A stretch of DNA of 64,000 bases from an uncultured Caldimonas sp. (GCF_946480305.1 NZ_CAMLJQ010000008.1:80331-144330); one strand, 5' to 3'; numbered from the stretch's first letter, positions 28,512-40,194 are shown. Numbers and translations are program-made. The notes: generated from the letters alone by a model not told the origin.

Positions 28512-28706
28512 TCAGAACAGCTTGCCGATCAGCATCGCCAGGAAGCTCAGCAGCACTGTCGTGGCGATCGGCAGATGCCATTCACGGCCGCCCAGCCTGA
28601 AGTGCAGGTCGCCGGGCAGCCGCCCGAGGCCGAGCTTTTCGAGCCAGGGGCGCAGGCCGTTGAACAACACCAGCACCAGGACGACGACCAGCAGCCAACG
28701 CAGCAT
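28512..28706 (-). CDS. DUF2905 family small membrane protein
   Basis: 64 aa. An N-terminal transmembrane helix, the conserved LGRLPGDLHFRLGGREWHLPI block and a second helix (TVLLSFLAMLIGKLF) are the complete DUF2905 pattern. Function unknown. It lies 10 bp after the MidA-like gene and is probably co-transcribed with it. Confidence 0.88.
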   Translation of the reverse strand: MLRWLLVVVLVLVLFNGLRPWLEKLGLGRLPGDLHFRLGGREWHLPIATTVLLSFLAMLIGKLF

Positions 28707-28716
28707 GAGCGATCTT

Positions 28717-29859
28717 TCAGAGCGTGTGGGTGCGGTCGCCTTCGGCGAAGCCGATGGCCTCGTCGAGCGCCGCGCCGCGGCAGAAGCCGATCACCTTGAA
28801 CAGCTCGCCCATCTCGTGCTCGGCCACCAGCTTTTGCACGGCGGCCACCTGGCGCAGCCGGTCGGCGCCTTGCGCGTCGCCTGGCGGCAGCAGCTCGAGC
28901 AGCCCGCAATTCATCAGGAACCGTGCCTGCGAGGTGTAGCCGATCACCTGCAGCCCGGCCTCCTGGCCGGCGAGTGCGATCCCGGTGAAGTTCACGTGCG
29001 CGGTGATGTCTTTCAGGCCCACGTCGGTCAGCGGGTCCGGGTCGGCCTGGTGCCCCCGGTGGCACATCAGCGTGCCGCCGGTGCGCTGCGGGTGGTAGTA
29101 CTCGCTTTCAGGGAAACCGTAGTCGAGAAAGAAGGCCGCACCGCGCGTCAGCCGTTCCGCGAGCGTGCGTATGAAGCCTTCGGCCTGCGGGTGGGTTTCG
29201 GTGGTGGTGCCGGGCACGAACGGGCCGTCGACCGGCGGCCGTTGCGTGGTGGGCCGGTCGGACCAGGCAAAGGCCTCGCCTTGCGCCGCCACGCCGCGCT
29301 CCATCCACTGGCTGCCGTCGAAGTGGAGCAACTGCACCGGCATCGCGTCGAGCACCTCGTTGCCCACCACGACGCCGCGGATCTCGTCCGGCAGCCGGTC
29401 GTGCCACTGCACCCGCGCCACGGCCTCGGGCCCCAGCCGGGCCAGCGTCTCGCGCTGGCGCTCGCGCAGCACGCCCGAAAGGTCGACGATGTGATAGCCC
29501 GCACATGCGCTGCCGAGCGATGCGATCAGCTGGGCCGCGAGTGCGCCCGAGCCGGCGCCGAACTCCCACACCTGGGAGGTGCCGGTGGCCGTCAGCGCCT
29601 GCCGCACCTGCCGCGCCAGCGCCTGGCCGAACAGCGGCGTCAGCTCGGGCGCCGTGACGAAGTCGCTGCCCGAGCCGGGCAGGGCGCCGAACTTGCGGCT
29701 GCTGTTGGCGTAGTAGCCCAGGCCGGGCATGTAGAGCGCCAGCTCCATGAACCGGTCGAAGGGCAGCCAGCCGCCCGCCTCGGCGAGGGCCCGGCGAATG
29801 TGCCCATGCAGTTGCGCTGAAGGGCCGGCCGGTACACTGACGGGTTCTTCGTGTTGCAT
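28717..29859 (-). CDS. MidA/NDUFAF7-like SAM-dependent methyltransferase
   Basis: 380 aa. A conserved N-terminal block (FDRFMELALYMPGLGYYAN) and DFVTAPELTPLFGQALARQ, the SAM site WEFGAGSGALAAQL, and VVGNEVLDAMPVQLL are diagnostic of the MidA family, whose eukaryotic members methylate an arginine of complex I. The bacterial target is not known. The start is ATG at 29859; the frame stays open far upstream, but that extension has no family similarity. Divergent from the SDR gene with 18 bp between starts. Confidence 0.9.
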   Translation of the reverse strand: MQHEEPVSVPAGPSAQLHGHIRRALAEAGGWLPFDRFMELALYMPGLGYYANSSRKFGALPGSGSDFVTAPELTPLFGQALARQVRQALTATGTSQVWEFGAGSGALAAQLIASLGSACAGYHIVDLSGVLRERQRETLARLGPEAVARVQWHDRLPDEIRGVVVGNEVLDAMPVQLLHFDGSQWMERGVAAQGEAFAWSDRPTTQRPPVDGPFVPGTTTETHPQAEGFIRTLAERLTRGAAFFLDYGFPESEYYHPQRTGGTLMCHRGHQADPDPLTDVGLKDITAHVNFTGIALAGQEAGLQVIGYTSQARFLMNCGLLELLPPGDAQGADRLRQVAAVQKLVAEHEMGELFKVIGFCRGAALDEAIGFAEGDRTHTL

Positions 29860-29877
29860 CGCCGCATTGTAGGAAGC

Positions 29878-30672
29878 ATGTCTTCGCCCTCCCGTCCTGT
29901 CGTGCTCGTGACCGGCGCCGCCAAGCGGCTGGGGCGCGAGATCGCGCTCGAACTGGCCCGCGGCGGGTTCGACGTGGCGGTGCATTACCGGCACTCGCAG
30001 CCCGAGGCACAAGCGTGTGCGCAGGAGCTGCGGCAACTGGGTGTGCGGGCGGAAGTGTTTGCCGCCGACCTGGCCGACGAAGCTGCCTGCAAGACGCTGC
30101 TGCCCACGATCGTTGCCCGGATGGGCCAGGTCGACGCGGTGGTCAACAACGCTTCGCTGTTCGAGTACGACGACGCCACCAGCTTCACGCATGCCGCGAT
30201 GGAGCGCCACTGGCGCGCCAACACGGCTGCGCCCGTGCTGCTCGCGCAGGCCCTGCATGCGCACCTCCAGGCGCGCAGCGCACAGGGCTGTGTCGTCAAC
30301 CTGGTCGACCAGAAGCTCTGGAACCCCAACCCGGACTACTTCTCGTACACGCTCTCGAAGGCCGCGCTCGAAGCGGCGACCACGCTGCTCGCGCAGGCGC
30401 TGGCCCCCACCGTGCGCGTGGCGGGCGTGGCACCCGGCGTCACGCTGGTGTCCGGGCCGATGAGCGAGTCGCAGTTCGATGCGGCGCATCGCCTCACGCC
30501 GTTGCGCCGCTCCTCCACGCCGCTCGACGTGGCGCGCGCGGTGCGTTTCCTGATCGAGTCGCCGGCCATCACCGGCACCACCTTGCTGGTCGACGGCGGC
30601 CAGCATCTCGCCGCGCAGCCGCGCGACGTGCTGTTCCTCGCCGAGGGCGCCGCGGGCGCCAAGAAAGCCTGA
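29878..30672 (+). CDS. Short-chain dehydrogenase, FolM/pteridine reductase-like
   Basis: 264 aa SDR. The cofactor motif is TGAAKRLGREIALELA, where the R after K favours NADPH as in pteridine reductases. NNAS and the catalytic Y-x3-K (YTLSK) are present. VDGGQHL occurs near the end. Location directly before a folB-like gene (1-bp gap) supports a pterin/dihydromonapterin reductase role. The substrate is inferred from context. Confidence 0.83.
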   Translation: MSSPSRPVVLVTGAAKRLGREIALELARGGFDVAVHYRHSQPEAQACAQELRQLGVRAEVFAADLADEAACKTLLPTIVARMGQVDAVVNNASLFEYDDATSFTHAAMERHWRANTAAPVLLAQALHAHLQARSAQGCVVNLVDQKLWNPNPDYFSYTLSKAALEAATTLLAQALAPTVRVAGVAPGVTLVSGPMSESQFDAAHRLTPLRRSSTPLDVARAVRFLIESPAITGTTLLVDGGQHLAAQPRDVLFLAEGAAGAKKA

Positions 30673-30673
30673 T

Positions 30674-31078
30674 ATGCAAAGCATGCTGAACCACCCGAGC
30701 CTGATGAACTGCAGGCGCTTGTTCCTCGCCAACTACGAGGTGTGGATCAACATCGGCGTGCACGACTTCGAGAAGCGTGGCGAGCAGCGCGTGCTGATCA
30801 ACGTCGACCTCTACATCCCGCTCGCGTACTCCACGCCCAAGGACGACCACCTCGAAGAAGTGGTCGACTACGACTTCATGCGCCGCAGCATCGCGCAGCG
30901 CGTCAAGCAGGGCCACATCCACCTGCAGGAAACGCTGTGCGACGACGTGGCGCGCATGATGCTCGCGCATCCGCACGTGAAGGCGGTGCGCGTGTCGACG
31001 CAAAAGCCCGACGTCTACCCCGATTGCGACGCCGTGGGCGTCGAGGTGTTCCACCTGAAGACGGAGCCGCAGCCATGA
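30674..31078 (+). CDS. Dihydroneopterin aldolase-like protein (FolB/FolX family)
   Basis: 134 aa. The T-fold pattern is seen: [39 protein letters not shown] and the catalytic region [14 protein letters not shown]. It is in folate or tetrahydromonapterin biosynthesis. Whether it is aldolase (FolB) or epimerase (FolX) cannot be settled by eye. The stop overlaps the ttcA start by ATGA. Confidence 0.87.
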   Translation: MQSMLNHPSLMNCRRLFLANYEVWINIGVHDFEKRGEQRVLINVDLYIPLAYSTPKDDHLEEVVDYDFMRRSIAQRVKQGHIHLQETLCDDVARMMLAHPHVKAVRVSTQKPDVYPDCDAVGVEVFHLKTEPQP

Positions 31079-31992
31079 GTGCCGTGCTGCAAGACCCATC
31101 CGACCACCGCAAGGCCGAGAAGGCCGCGTTCGAGAACCACAAGCTCGGCAAGCGCCTGCACCGGCTGGTAGGCCAGGCGATCGCCGACTTCAACATGATC
31201 GAGCCCGGCGACAAGGTGATGGTGTGCCTCTCGGGTGGCAAGGACTCGTACGCGCTGCTCGACATCCTGCTGAGCCTGCAGCAGCGCGCACCGGTGCACT
31301 TCGATCTCGTCGCCGTCAACCTCGACCAGAAGCAGCCCGGCTTTCCCGAGCACGTGCTGCCCGAATACCTGAAGAGCCGGGGCGTGCCGTTCCACATCGA
31401 GGAGCAGGACACCTATTCCATCGTCAAGCGCGTGGTGCCCGAGGGCAAGACCATGTGCAGCCTGTGCTCGCGCCTGCGCCGTGGCGTGCTGTACCGCGTG
31501 GCGGGTGAACTGGGGGCGACCAAGATCGCGCTGGGCCACCACCGCGACGACATGCTGCAGACCTTCTTCCTCAACATGTTCTTCGGCGGCAAGTTGAAGG
31601 GCATGCCGCCCAAGCTGGTGAGCGACGACGGCAAGAACGTCGTGATCCGCCCGCTCGCCTACGTGAACGAAGTCGACCTCGAGCGCTGGGCCGAGCACCG
31701 GCAGTTCCCCATCATTCCGTGCACGCTGTGCGGCAGCCAGGAGAACCTGCAGCGCAAGCAGATCAAGGCGATGCTGCGCGAGTGGGACAAGAAGCACCCG
31801 GGCCGCATCGAGAACATGTTCAGCGCGTTGCAGAACGTTGTGCCCTCGCACCTGATGGACAGGAACCTGTACCCGTTCGCCACCCTCCAACCGTCCGGCA
31901 CGCCGGATGCTGGGGGTGACAAGGCATTCGACGATGACGACGACTGCGCACCGCCCACCACGTCGGTGGTGCGCCTGAAGCTCGACGAATGA
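31075..31992 (+). CDS. ttcA: tRNA 2-thiocytidine(32) synthetase TtcA
   Basis: 305 aa. The PP-loop ATP pyrophosphatase motif [11 protein letters not shown], the CxxC pair ([10 protein letters not shown]) and the later CTLCGSQ together bind the Fe-S cluster required for C32 thiolation. [17 protein letters not shown] is typical of TtcA. ATG at 31075 overlaps the folB-like stop. Confidence 0.96.
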   Translation: MSAVLQDPSDHRKAEKAAFENHKLGKRLHRLVGQAIADFNMIEPGDKVMVCLSGGKDSYALLDILLSLQQRAPVHFDLVAVNLDQKQPGFPEHVLPEYLKSRGVPFHIEEQDTYSIVKRVVPEGKTMCSLCSRLRRGVLYRVAGELGATKIALGHHRDDMLQTFFLNMFFGGKLKGMPPKLVSDDGKNVVIRPLAYVNEVDLERWAEHRQFPIIPCTLCGSQENLQRKQIKAMLREWDKKHPGRIENMFSALQNVVPSHLMDRNLYPFATLQPSGTPDAGGDKAFDDDDDCAPPTTSVVRLKLDE

Positions 31993-32010
31993 CCAACCAG
32001 GAGGTGTGAG

Positions 32011-32679
32011 ATGCCGATGTGGAAGACCTTCGCCGCCGTCACCGCCGCAGCCGCGCTGGCCGGCTGCTCGACCGTGCGGCTGGTCGAGAGCGACGTGAGC
32101 AGCTACACGCAGTGGCCGGAGTCGCGCCAGCCCGGCACCTTCACGTTCGAGCGCCTGCCGTCTCAGCAGGCCAACCCCGAGCAGCAGACCAAGCTCGAGG
32201 CGCTGGCGCTGCCGGCCCTCCAGCAGGCGGGCTTCAAACAGGCACCCAGCGGCAGCGGCGACGTCACCATCCAGGTCGGCATCAGCCAGACGTACTACGA
32301 CCGCGCCCCCTGGGACGACCCCTACCCCTGGGGCTACGGCGGCAGCAGCATCTTCTTCGGCCGAGGCATCCGCTCCGGCGTGGGCATCGGCATGGGGTGG
32401 GGCATGCCGTCGCCCTACTACGTGTTCGATGCCGCGGTGCTGATCCGCGATGCCAAGACCAAGCAGGTGCTCTACGAAACGCACGCCAAGCACGATGGCC
32501 GCTGGGCCGACGACCCCATCCGCGCGGCGTTGTTCGAGGCCGCGATGAAGGACTTCCCCCGCCCGGCCATCAGCCCACGCCGCGTGCGCATCGAGATCCC
32601 GCGCGACGGCGGCAAGGCCACGCAGCCAGATGCCGCGACCGAGCCCGCGGCATCCGGTACGCCGGCTCCTGCACGCTGA
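32011..32679 (+). CDS. DUF4136 family lipoprotein
   Basis: 222 aa. The signal peptide ends in the lipobox LAGC. The DUF4136 pattern is present: YTQWPE...GTFTFERLPSQQAN, an alternating beta region ending VLYETHAKHDGRW, and FPRPAISPRRVRI. Outer-membrane anchored by prediction; function unknown. GGAGGTG lies just before the ATG, 18 bp after ttcA. Confidence 0.85.
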   Translation: MPMWKTFAAVTAAAALAGCSTVRLVESDVSSYTQWPESRQPGTFTFERLPSQQANPEQQTKLEALALPALQQAGFKQAPSGSGDVTIQVGISQTYYDRAPWDDPYPWGYGGSSIFFGRGIRSGVGIGMGWGMPSPYYVFDAAVLIRDAKTKQVLYETHAKHDGRWADDPIRAALFEAAMKDFPRPAISPRRVRIEIPRDGGKATQPDAATEPAASGTPAPAR

Positions 32680-32718
32680 CCGGAGTGTTGCTCAGGCGCG
32701 CGCTGCACGACTGAGACC

Positions 32719-33678
32719 TCAAAGGGCGGTGCGGCCGGCAGGCCGGCGCGACCCACCCCTCGCATGCACCGGCAGCCCCCATCCCTGCCGGGACAACCAC
32801 TCCGCGAACTCGTCTACGAAACGTCGCACGCGCAAAGGCGCATGCCGACCGGGCAGGACCGCACTCACCGGCCACGGCTCCTGCCGCCATGCGGGCAGCA
32901 CCGTGATGAGCCGGCCCTGCGCGAGATCGTCCGCCACCAGGTAGCGTTGGATGCTGCCGTATCCCAGGCCGCACAGCAGCGCGTGGCGCAATGCCAGGTA
33001 GCTGTCCGACGCAAAGCGCAGCGGAGACTCCAGCGCGTGCCGGCGGCGCCCCCGCTGCAACGGGTGCGGGACCGCATTGGCCAGGCCCAGCCGCGGATAC
33101 GGCGCCAGATCCTCCGGCTCCTGTGGCACCCGGTCGCGGGGGAACAGCGCGGGCGCGGCGACGAGCACCTCGTCCAGTTGCCCCAGCCGGGTGGCGACCA
33201 GAGACGAATCCTGCAACGGCCCGATGCGGATCGCCACATCGATGCCTTCCTCGACGAGATTGGAGCGCCGCGTGTGCAGCAGCAGCTGCAAGCGCACGGC
33301 CGGGTGGCGCGCCATGAAGGCCGCACAGAAGGGTGTCACGACCTGGTGGCCGAAGGCGGTCGATGCCGCCACCACCAGCGGGCCTTCCATCACAGCCTGC
33401 TCTGCACGCAGCTGCTCGGCCAGCTGGCTTTCGGAGGCGAGGAGCGCCTGCGCGTACTCGAGCAGGCGCTGACCGGCCGGCGTCAATGCCATCCGTCGGG
33501 TGGTGCGGTGCAGCAGCGGCACGCCATAGCGGCGCTCCAGCTCCTGCAGGTGCCGGCTCACGCTCGCCTGCGCGAGGCCCAGGTCCATCGCCGCGCGCGA
33601 CAGATTGCCGCGCTCTGCAACACGGCAGAAGGTGCGAAAGCAAAGCAACACGTCCTGCAAGGAAACCCTCTCACTCAT
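32719..33678 (-). CDS. LysR-family transcriptional regulator
   Basis: 319 aa. N-terminal HTH (RGNLSRAAMDLGLAQASVSRHLQELE) and an effector-binding domain of the DmlR/CrgA type (ASTAFGHQVVTPFCAAFMARHP, VDVAIRIG-like block). Divergent from a rhodanese gene, which is its likely target. A CATCCG-n5-CGGATG palindrome overlaps its start codon. Confidence 0.9.
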   Translation of the reverse strand: MSERVSLQDVLLCFRTFCRVAERGNLSRAAMDLGLAQASVSRHLQELERRYGVPLLHRTTRRMALTPAGQRLLEYAQALLASESQLAEQLRAEQAVMEGPLVVAASTAFGHQVVTPFCAAFMARHPAVRLQLLLHTRRSNLVEEGIDVAIRIGPLQDSSLVATRLGQLDEVLVAAPALFPRDRVPQEPEDLAPYPRLGLANAVPHPLQRGRRRHALESPLRFASDSYLALRHALLCGLGYGSIQRYLVADDLAQGRLITVLPAWRQEPWPVSAVLPGRHAPLRVRRFVDEFAEWLSRQGWGLPVHARGGSRRPAGRTAL

Positions 33679-33692
33679 CCGGCAAACGGATG
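33676..33692. promoter_or_regulatory. Palindrome in LysR/rhodanese divergent region
   Basis: CATCCG GCAAA CGGATG is a perfect 6-bp inverted repeat that includes the start codon of the LysR gene. LysR regulators commonly bind interrupted dyads near their own promoter, so autoregulation is plausible. The binding itself is inferred. Confidence 0.45.
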
Positions 33693-33774
33693 AATCTTAT
33701 CCGCCGCCAGGGGGCCGCTTGCCGGTTGCGCTGCCTACAGTGCAGAACCCGCAACCACCAACGAGAGAGGGATC

Positions 33775-34197
33775 ATGGGTTCACATGTGACAGCCATTGC
33801 CGCGGCCGACAGCGATGCGGCACTTCATCACTTCGAATCGGCACTGCAGTTCGAGACCGACTGCTGGGACGTGCACGACGCCATCGCCAGCGGACGCGTC
33901 GACTTCGTGCTGCTCGATGTGCGCAGTCCCGCGCTCTACGAGCAGGGCCACGTGCCCGGTGCGATCAACCTGCCGCACGGCAAGATCGTGGCCTCCAAGA
34001 TGGCCGCGTGGCCTCCGGAGACGCTGTTCGTCACCTATTGCGCCGGCCCCCACTGCAACGGCGCGCATCGCGGCGCAGTCCGCCTGGCCCGGCTGGGCCG
34101 ACCGGTCAAGCTGATGATAGGCGGCATCACCGGTTGGCAGGACGAGGGTTTTGCGCTGGAGCGGGCGTGTGCCGCTGCTAGCGCTCCAGCGCACTGA
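33775..34197 (+). CDS. Rhodanese-like domain protein
   Basis: 140 aa. A rhodanese fold with LLDVRSPALYEQGHVPGAINLPHG and an active-site loop containing two cysteines, CAGPHCNGAHR; the second is at the catalytic position. By family it is a sulfurtransferase or persulfide carrier. The divergent LysR gene probably controls it. Its 3' end overlaps the convergent DUF6279 gene by 20 bp. Confidence 0.88.
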   Translation: MGSHVTAIAAADSDAALHHFESALQFETDCWDVHDAIASGRVDFVLLDVRSPALYEQGHVPGAINLPHGKIVASKMAAWPPETLFVTYCAGPHCNGAHRGAVRLARLGRPVKLMIGGITGWQDEGFALERACAAASAPAH

Positions 34198-35149
34198 CGA
34201 CCGGCTCCAGGTCTTCCGGCGTGTTCGAGGAGCCGACCCGCGTGCCGGTGTCGGCCAGCGCGCGGAAGTCCGTCTCCCAGCCTTGCAACCGCTCCGCGGC
34301 CACCTCGCGTTGTTCCGGCGTCGTGCGGTTGTGCAGTTGCGCGACGAACTCGCAGTTGTAGGCCGTGAGCGTGCGTGCGTAGGCACGGTAAGTCTCGTTC
34401 GGCGACTCGACCACCCGGCGGTAGATGCCGCGCACCGCTTCGTGCGCCTGCTCGCGCGTGGCGTTGCCGGCCTGCAGCGAGCGCAGCGTCTGCACGATGT
34501 CCTGCTGCCGGCGCTGACGCTCCTGTGACCACAACTGCGCGTCGAACGGCGAGGCGGCCACCTTCTGCGCAATCCACTGCCGTTGCGTGTCGTCGAGCCG
34601 GCCGTAGACGCGCTCGGCGCGCTCCACCACGCGCTTGACGGCTTCGCGGCGGCGCACGTCCGGGTCGTCCTGCAGGTAGTCGTTGCGGAACTTCTTGTTC
34701 GTCTTCGCGTAGTGGCGCTGCAGGTGGTCGATCTGCTCCGGCTTGATGCTCAAGGCGAGGTTCACCGCCATCGGCACCGCCTGCTCGAAGGCCGTGTCGC
34801 GCCACTGCTGCACCTGCTGCCACCACTGGCAGGCCTGCGCGGGCGTGGCGTCCTGCGCGGCCTCGCGCTGCGCACGCGCCAGGGCCTGCGCGTAGTGCGG
34901 CAACTGGGTGGTGCGGTGCCAGGCAAACCAGTGCGAGATGTCCTGCTTGGCGCGGCGCTCCTGGGTGTCGTCGAAATCCACGTACGGATCGATCCACCAG
35001 TACGCCAGCCGCGGCGCCTGCTCATAGGCGAGCTTCATCGTGCTGCAGCCCGCCACCAACAGCGCGGCGAGCACCGCAAGCAGGGGGGCCGGGCGGGCGG
35101 GCCGGCCACCGATAATGCCCCGATTCGCGTTTGCAACGAACGTTTTCAA
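34178..35149 (-). CDS. DUF6279 family lipoprotein
   Basis: About 323 aa. A hydrophobic signal ends in the lipobox LVAGC, followed by [24 protein letters not shown], typical of DUF6279 lipoproteins of betaproteobacteria. The rest is helical and Gln/Arg-rich. The start is uncertain: TTG at 35149 gives a sensible signal peptide, and no ATG does. It is divergent from glmU with 22 bp between starts. Confidence 0.78.
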   Translation of the reverse strand: MKTFVANANRGIIGGRPARPAPLLAVLAALLVAGCSTMKLAYEQAPRLAYWWIDPYVDFDDTQERRAKQDISHWFAWHRTTQLPHYAQALARAQREAAQDATPAQACQWWQQVQQWRDTAFEQAVPMAVNLALSIKPEQIDHLQRHYAKTNKKFRNDYLQDDPDVRRREAVKRVVERAERVYGRLDDTQRQWIAQKVAASPFDAQLWSQERQRRQQDIVQTLRSLQAGNATREQAHEAVRGIYRRVVESPNETYRAYARTLTAYNCEFVAQLHNRTTPEQREVAAERLQGWETDFRALADTGTRVGSSNTPEDLEPVVSALER

Positions 35150-35171
35150 CGAACACCTCCAAGAGATCGGC

Positions 35172-36566
<1,395 letters not shown>

Positions 36567-36569
36567 GCC

Positions 36570-36824
36570 ATGGGCCAGCCCGCGCCGGCCGACGCCGTGG
36601 ACCCGACGCGCTGCCCCTTGTGCGGTGCGTCGAACCAGTGCGTGATGGCCGGCTCGCCCGGCGCCGGCGACCCGGCGCTGCCCTGCTGGTGCACACAGGT
36701 GACGATCGAACGCACACAGCTGGCGCGCATCCCGGAAGCGGCACGCAACCGGGCCTGCCTGTGCCCGGCCTGCGCGGCCGCGCTGCCCGCCGACCGGCCC
36801 GCAGGCAGCGAGCTGCCGCAATAG
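36570..36824 (+). CDS. Cysteine-rich CWC family protein
   Basis: 84 aa. Cysteines are arranged as CPLCGASNQC...CWC...CLCPACA, the pattern of the CWC family, probably a small metal-binding protein. Function unknown. It starts 3 bp after the glmU stop, so the two are co-transcribed. Confidence 0.8.
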   Translation: MGQPAPADAVDPTRCPLCGASNQCVMAGSPGAGDPALPCWCTQVTIERTQLARIPEAARNRACLCPACAAALPADRPAGSELPQ

Positions 36825-36929
36825 GCAGGCGCACCCCGGGCCCGCCGCCTTGCGCGTTCGGGGCATCTCCAGCCTGGGGCTCCAGCCATTCCGTGAAGAT
36901 GACTGAATCGCCCCGGCCAACGGATCGGA

Positions 36930-39905
36930 CTACAGCGAGCGAAGGAACGCCAACACCGCTTCGCGATCCTCCTTGGACAGCGATTGGAACCGCTGGCGGC
37001 TCGCGGTGGCCTCGCCGCCGTGCCAGAGGATGGCTTCGACCAGCGTACGCGCCCGGCTGTCGTGGAGATACCCGACCGGCGCATTCTTGCTGGCCGCCAC
37101 CGCCTCCGTGTAGCCGATGCCCCACAGAGGCGGCGTGCGCCACATGCTGCCGGTGGCTCGGCCCTCGACGAAGTTGTCGGCCAGATCGGGCCCCATGTCG
37201 TGCAGGAGCAGGTCGGTGTACGGCTTGATGGTCTGGTTGCGAAGTTCGGCCATCTCCGACAGGTTGCCCGTTCGCATCGAGCTGACATGGCACGCCGTGC
37301 AGCGCATGGTGTCGAACACCTTCGCGCCGGCGGCCACCTGGGCGGGGTTGACGTCCAGGTACCACAGTGGCGCCACGCCTTTCGGAAACCCGCTGGCCAT
37401 GCTGCGTTGCGCCGGCACCGCCAGCAAACGGAGGTAGCGGGTGATCAAGGTGAGGTCGTTTTCCGTCAGCCCTTTTTCAACCTTTGCCGGTGTGCAGTTC
37501 GCAGGCCCCGCCAGGCAGTCGCGGTTCGGGTAGACCGGAGAGGTGACCGACATGTCGAGCAGTGCGGCCGATGCAGCCTGGTGGCGCAGGCTGACCTTGG
37601 ACGCCTTCCAGCCGAAGCGACCCAGGCGCACCGCACCGGTCTCGGGGTCGTAGGCATAGTTGGCCTGGCCCTTGACGCCGTCCTGGTCCGGGGTGGAGCG
37701 AACGCGGGAAAGGATCTCGGCGTCGGTGACGGCCTCGAGCAGGCCGACGCCGATCATCGGTTGCGCGCTGCGCAGCGAATACACCTGCGGCAGCGGGCCG
37801 TCGAACGAGACCCTGGGTTTGCGCAGCTCCACCGCGGTGCCGTCTGCCAGCGTGACGGTCTTGACGTCGAACCCCGACACGCGAACGCTGGTTCCCCAGT
37901 CTTCGAGCTGGCCGGTGGTGACGGATCGCGCATTCATCTGTGCCGCCAGACCGTAGATCGGGTGGGGCAGCTGTTTTCCGCTGCCGTCGATCGTGGCCGT
38001 GCGCACGGCCATGGTGTCGAGCCGCTGGTTGATGACGCTCGGTGCCACGCTGCGCCCGTTGTTGATGTGGCACGCAAAGCAGGCGGCCTGGTTGAAGCGC
38101 GGCCCCTGCAACCGGACGGCGGCGTCGTTGCGGTCATTGCCGGGCTCGGTGTGCTCGCCGGTCCAGAGGTTCGTGTGGATCCACCGGCGGCCTTCCATGA
38201 AGCGCTGCATGTTCTGCATGCCGATGTTGTTGAGCGGCTGCTGGAACATGAACTGCGCGTTGTCGGCGTAGTCGTACGACACCGAGCCGAGCCCGCCGGA
38301 CAAGGTGTCGAGCGGCAGGGGCGCGTTCATCAGCCGCGGCTGCACGCCGTACCAGGGCCTGAGGCCCTCGCCCACCACGTAGGTCAGTTCATTGGTGTAG
38401 TAGCGAAAGGCACCGCTGTCGCCGACGGCGTCCATCGCTTCTCGGGTCGAGAAGAACGAGCTGGAGAACTCGATGACGTCGCCGGCCTTGAGCGGGCGTG
38501 ACGGCACGTTGACGCCGTTGGGCACGAGCACGCCGTTGGCATCGGGAGCGATGGCGGTGTGCCCGGGATAGTTGTCGAACACGACGCTGCAACCGTCGTT
38601 GGCGCCAATGATTCCGTTGTACCCGCTGCTGGGGCGGCGCAGTGCCCCGGCCGGCGGCTTGGGCACGACGGGGCAGGCTGCGACGTTGTTCAGCCCCGCG
38701 GTGTAGGTCGAGTCGTCGAGCAGGTCACCTGGGGACATCCAGCCGAAGCCGGTGACGTTCGGCGAATCGAAGCGGCGCACGAAGACCAGGCCACCGCCCC
38801 TTTGCGCCTGCTGGAAGTATTGGTTGACGATCAGCTTCGGGCGGGTCACGCCGGCCACTTTGCTGTCGTCGATGAACTCCACGCCCCAGGTGCGGTTCTT
38901 GAAGTAGTTCGCGACGAAGTTCAGGTGAGCGCCGGGCCCCTTGTCGACCGGCCTGCCGGCGGCGTCGACGGTTTCATTCGGGCCATAGCCGGCTTCGTTC
39001 CATTCTTCGCCGCGCTCGCGCGCGTGGCGCGACCGGCCCACCATGCCGAAGCGAGTCACCAAGGCCCCGTTGGGCAGCGTGAACTGCACCATTTCGAGCG
39101 GCGGGCCGGCAGCAGGCTCGGGCGCCAGCGCGGCACCCACGGGCGGGTACCTTTCGGCTGAGGTGGCCAGCGCACGCAGCGAGTTGTCGCTGCCCGGGCT
39201 CTTGAACGCGACCTCGAACAACGAATAACCGTATTGCGTGGCCCGCTGGGTGCCTCGCACGCGCACATAGCGGACGTTGGCATCGAGGTTGAAGAACTCT
39301 TCCGTGCCGCCCTTCGCGCCGGTCACGTATCGCAGCTGATACCAGGTGCTGCCGTCGTCGGACGTCTCGACGGCATATTCCTTCCCGTAGGCGGCCTCCC
39401 AGACCAGCTTCATGTAGCCGAGCTGCGTCTTGCCTCCGAAGTCGAACTGGATCCATTCGTTGTTGGTGTGGGCGCTTTCCCAGCGCGTGGTCGTGCTGCC
39501 GTCGATCGCCTTCGCGGCGCTGTTGCCCTGGTTGGCGGAGGACGATGCGGTGGCGGCGACCGGCTGCACGGCCACGCCGGGGCCGCTGAGGTCCACGTTG
39601 AGCGGCAAGCGTTGTTCGGGCGGCAACGGGGGCGCGGCCGTGGTGCCCGCAGAGGGCAATGCAGGCGAGGGTGCGGGCGCAGGCGCCTCGAGCAGCGGCT
39701 CGTCTGTGCCGGCGCCGGGGGCCGGCGCAGGTGCAGCGGGGGCCGGCGCAGGGGCGGGGGTGGGGGCAGACCCACCGGACTCGTGCTCCGAGCCACCCCC
39801 ACCGCCGCCCCCGCAAGCGCTCAGCGCAGCGACGGCGAAGGCAAGGGTGATCAGGGACGAGGCCCTGCGAGGCGAAGTTCTGCTGCTGGCAGCTGTGCGG
39901 GTCAC
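36930..39905 (-). CDS. Di-haem oxidoreductase-like lipoprotein with discoidin domain
   Basis: About 991 aa. Lipobox LSAC is followed by seven Gly and a Pro/Ala-rich linker. Next comes an F5/8 type C (discoidin) beta-sandwich (KAIDGSTTTRWESAHTNNEW onward), then a di-haem oxidoreductase (DUF1111-type) domain. Two haem c motifs CxxCH are seen: ACFACH (codons at 38068-38082) and RCTACH (37287-37301). It should be a surface or periplasm-facing haem c electron carrier or thiol/polymer oxidoreductase with a carbohydrate- or surface-binding module. GTG at 39905 is preferred because AGGAG precedes it. Confidence 0.8.
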   Translation of the reverse strand: MTRTAASSRTSPRRASSLITLAFAVAALSACGGGGGGGSEHESGGSAPTPAPAPAPAAPAPAPGAGTDEPLLEAPAPAPSPALPSAGTTAAPPLPPEQRLPLNVDLSGPGVAVQPVAATASSSANQGNSAAKAIDGSTTTRWESAHTNNEWIQFDFGGKTQLGYMKLVWEAAYGKEYAVETSDDGSTWYQLRYVTGAKGGTEEFFNLDANVRYVRVRGTQRATQYGYSLFEVAFKSPGSDNSLRALATSAERYPPVGAALAPEPAAGPPLEMVQFTLPNGALVTRFGMVGRSRHARERGEEWNEAGYGPNETVDAAGRPVDKGPGAHLNFVANYFKNRTWGVEFIDDSKVAGVTRPKLIVNQYFQQAQRGGGLVFVRRFDSPNVTGFGWMSPGDLLDDSTYTAGLNNVAACPVVPKPPAGALRRPSSGYNGIIGANDGCSVVFDNYPGHTAIAPDANGVLVPNGVNVPSRPLKAGDVIEFSSSFFSTREAMDAVGDSGAFRYYTNELTYVVGEGLRPWYGVQPRLMNAPLPLDTLSGGLGSVSYDYADNAQFMFQQPLNNIGMQNMQRFMEGRRWIHTNLWTGEHTEPGNDRNDAAVRLQGPRFNQAACFACHINNGRSVAPSVINQRLDTMAVRTATIDGSGKQLPHPIYGLAAQMNARSVTTGQLEDWGTSVRVSGFDVKTVTLADGTAVELRKPRVSFDGPLPQVYSLRSAQPMIGVGLLEAVTDAEILSRVRSTPDQDGVKGQANYAYDPETGAVRLGRFGWKASKVSLRHQAASAALLDMSVTSPVYPNRDCLAGPANCTPAKVEKGLTENDLTLITRYLRLLAVPAQRSMASGFPKGVAPLWYLDVNPAQVAAGAKVFDTMRCTACHVSSMRTGNLSEMAELRNQTIKPYTDLLLHDMGPDLADNFVEGRATGSMWRTPPLWGIGYTEAVAASKNAPVGYLHDSRARTLVEAILWHGGEATASRQRFQSLSKEDREAVLAFLRSL

Positions 39906-40194
39906 GCTCTGGTACTCCTGGTTGTTTTTGTTTGGGCGATGCCGGTGAGGCGGCATGGCGGGCTGTCAGCGGTTCTTTGACGCTGAATCGCCGATCAAGC
40001 AGCGTCCATGCCAAGCCGGGCGTGAATGCTCAGGGAAACACTTCCTGGTGGCGTTCAAGAGCAGAAGCGACAGATGCACAAGCGAAGTGAGATGCAACTC
40101 GTAACGCTCGACGCCTCAATTGCGCCACTGCCCACCAGTTTCCGTCGCCAAAACGCGAACCCATAAGCGGGAACGCCGGAGCGCGCGGCGTCGC

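Noticed and set aside
29860..30732. N-terminal extension of the MidA-like protein
   Set aside because: The frame stays open upstream of 29859 but lies antisense to the SDR gene and has no similarity to the family.
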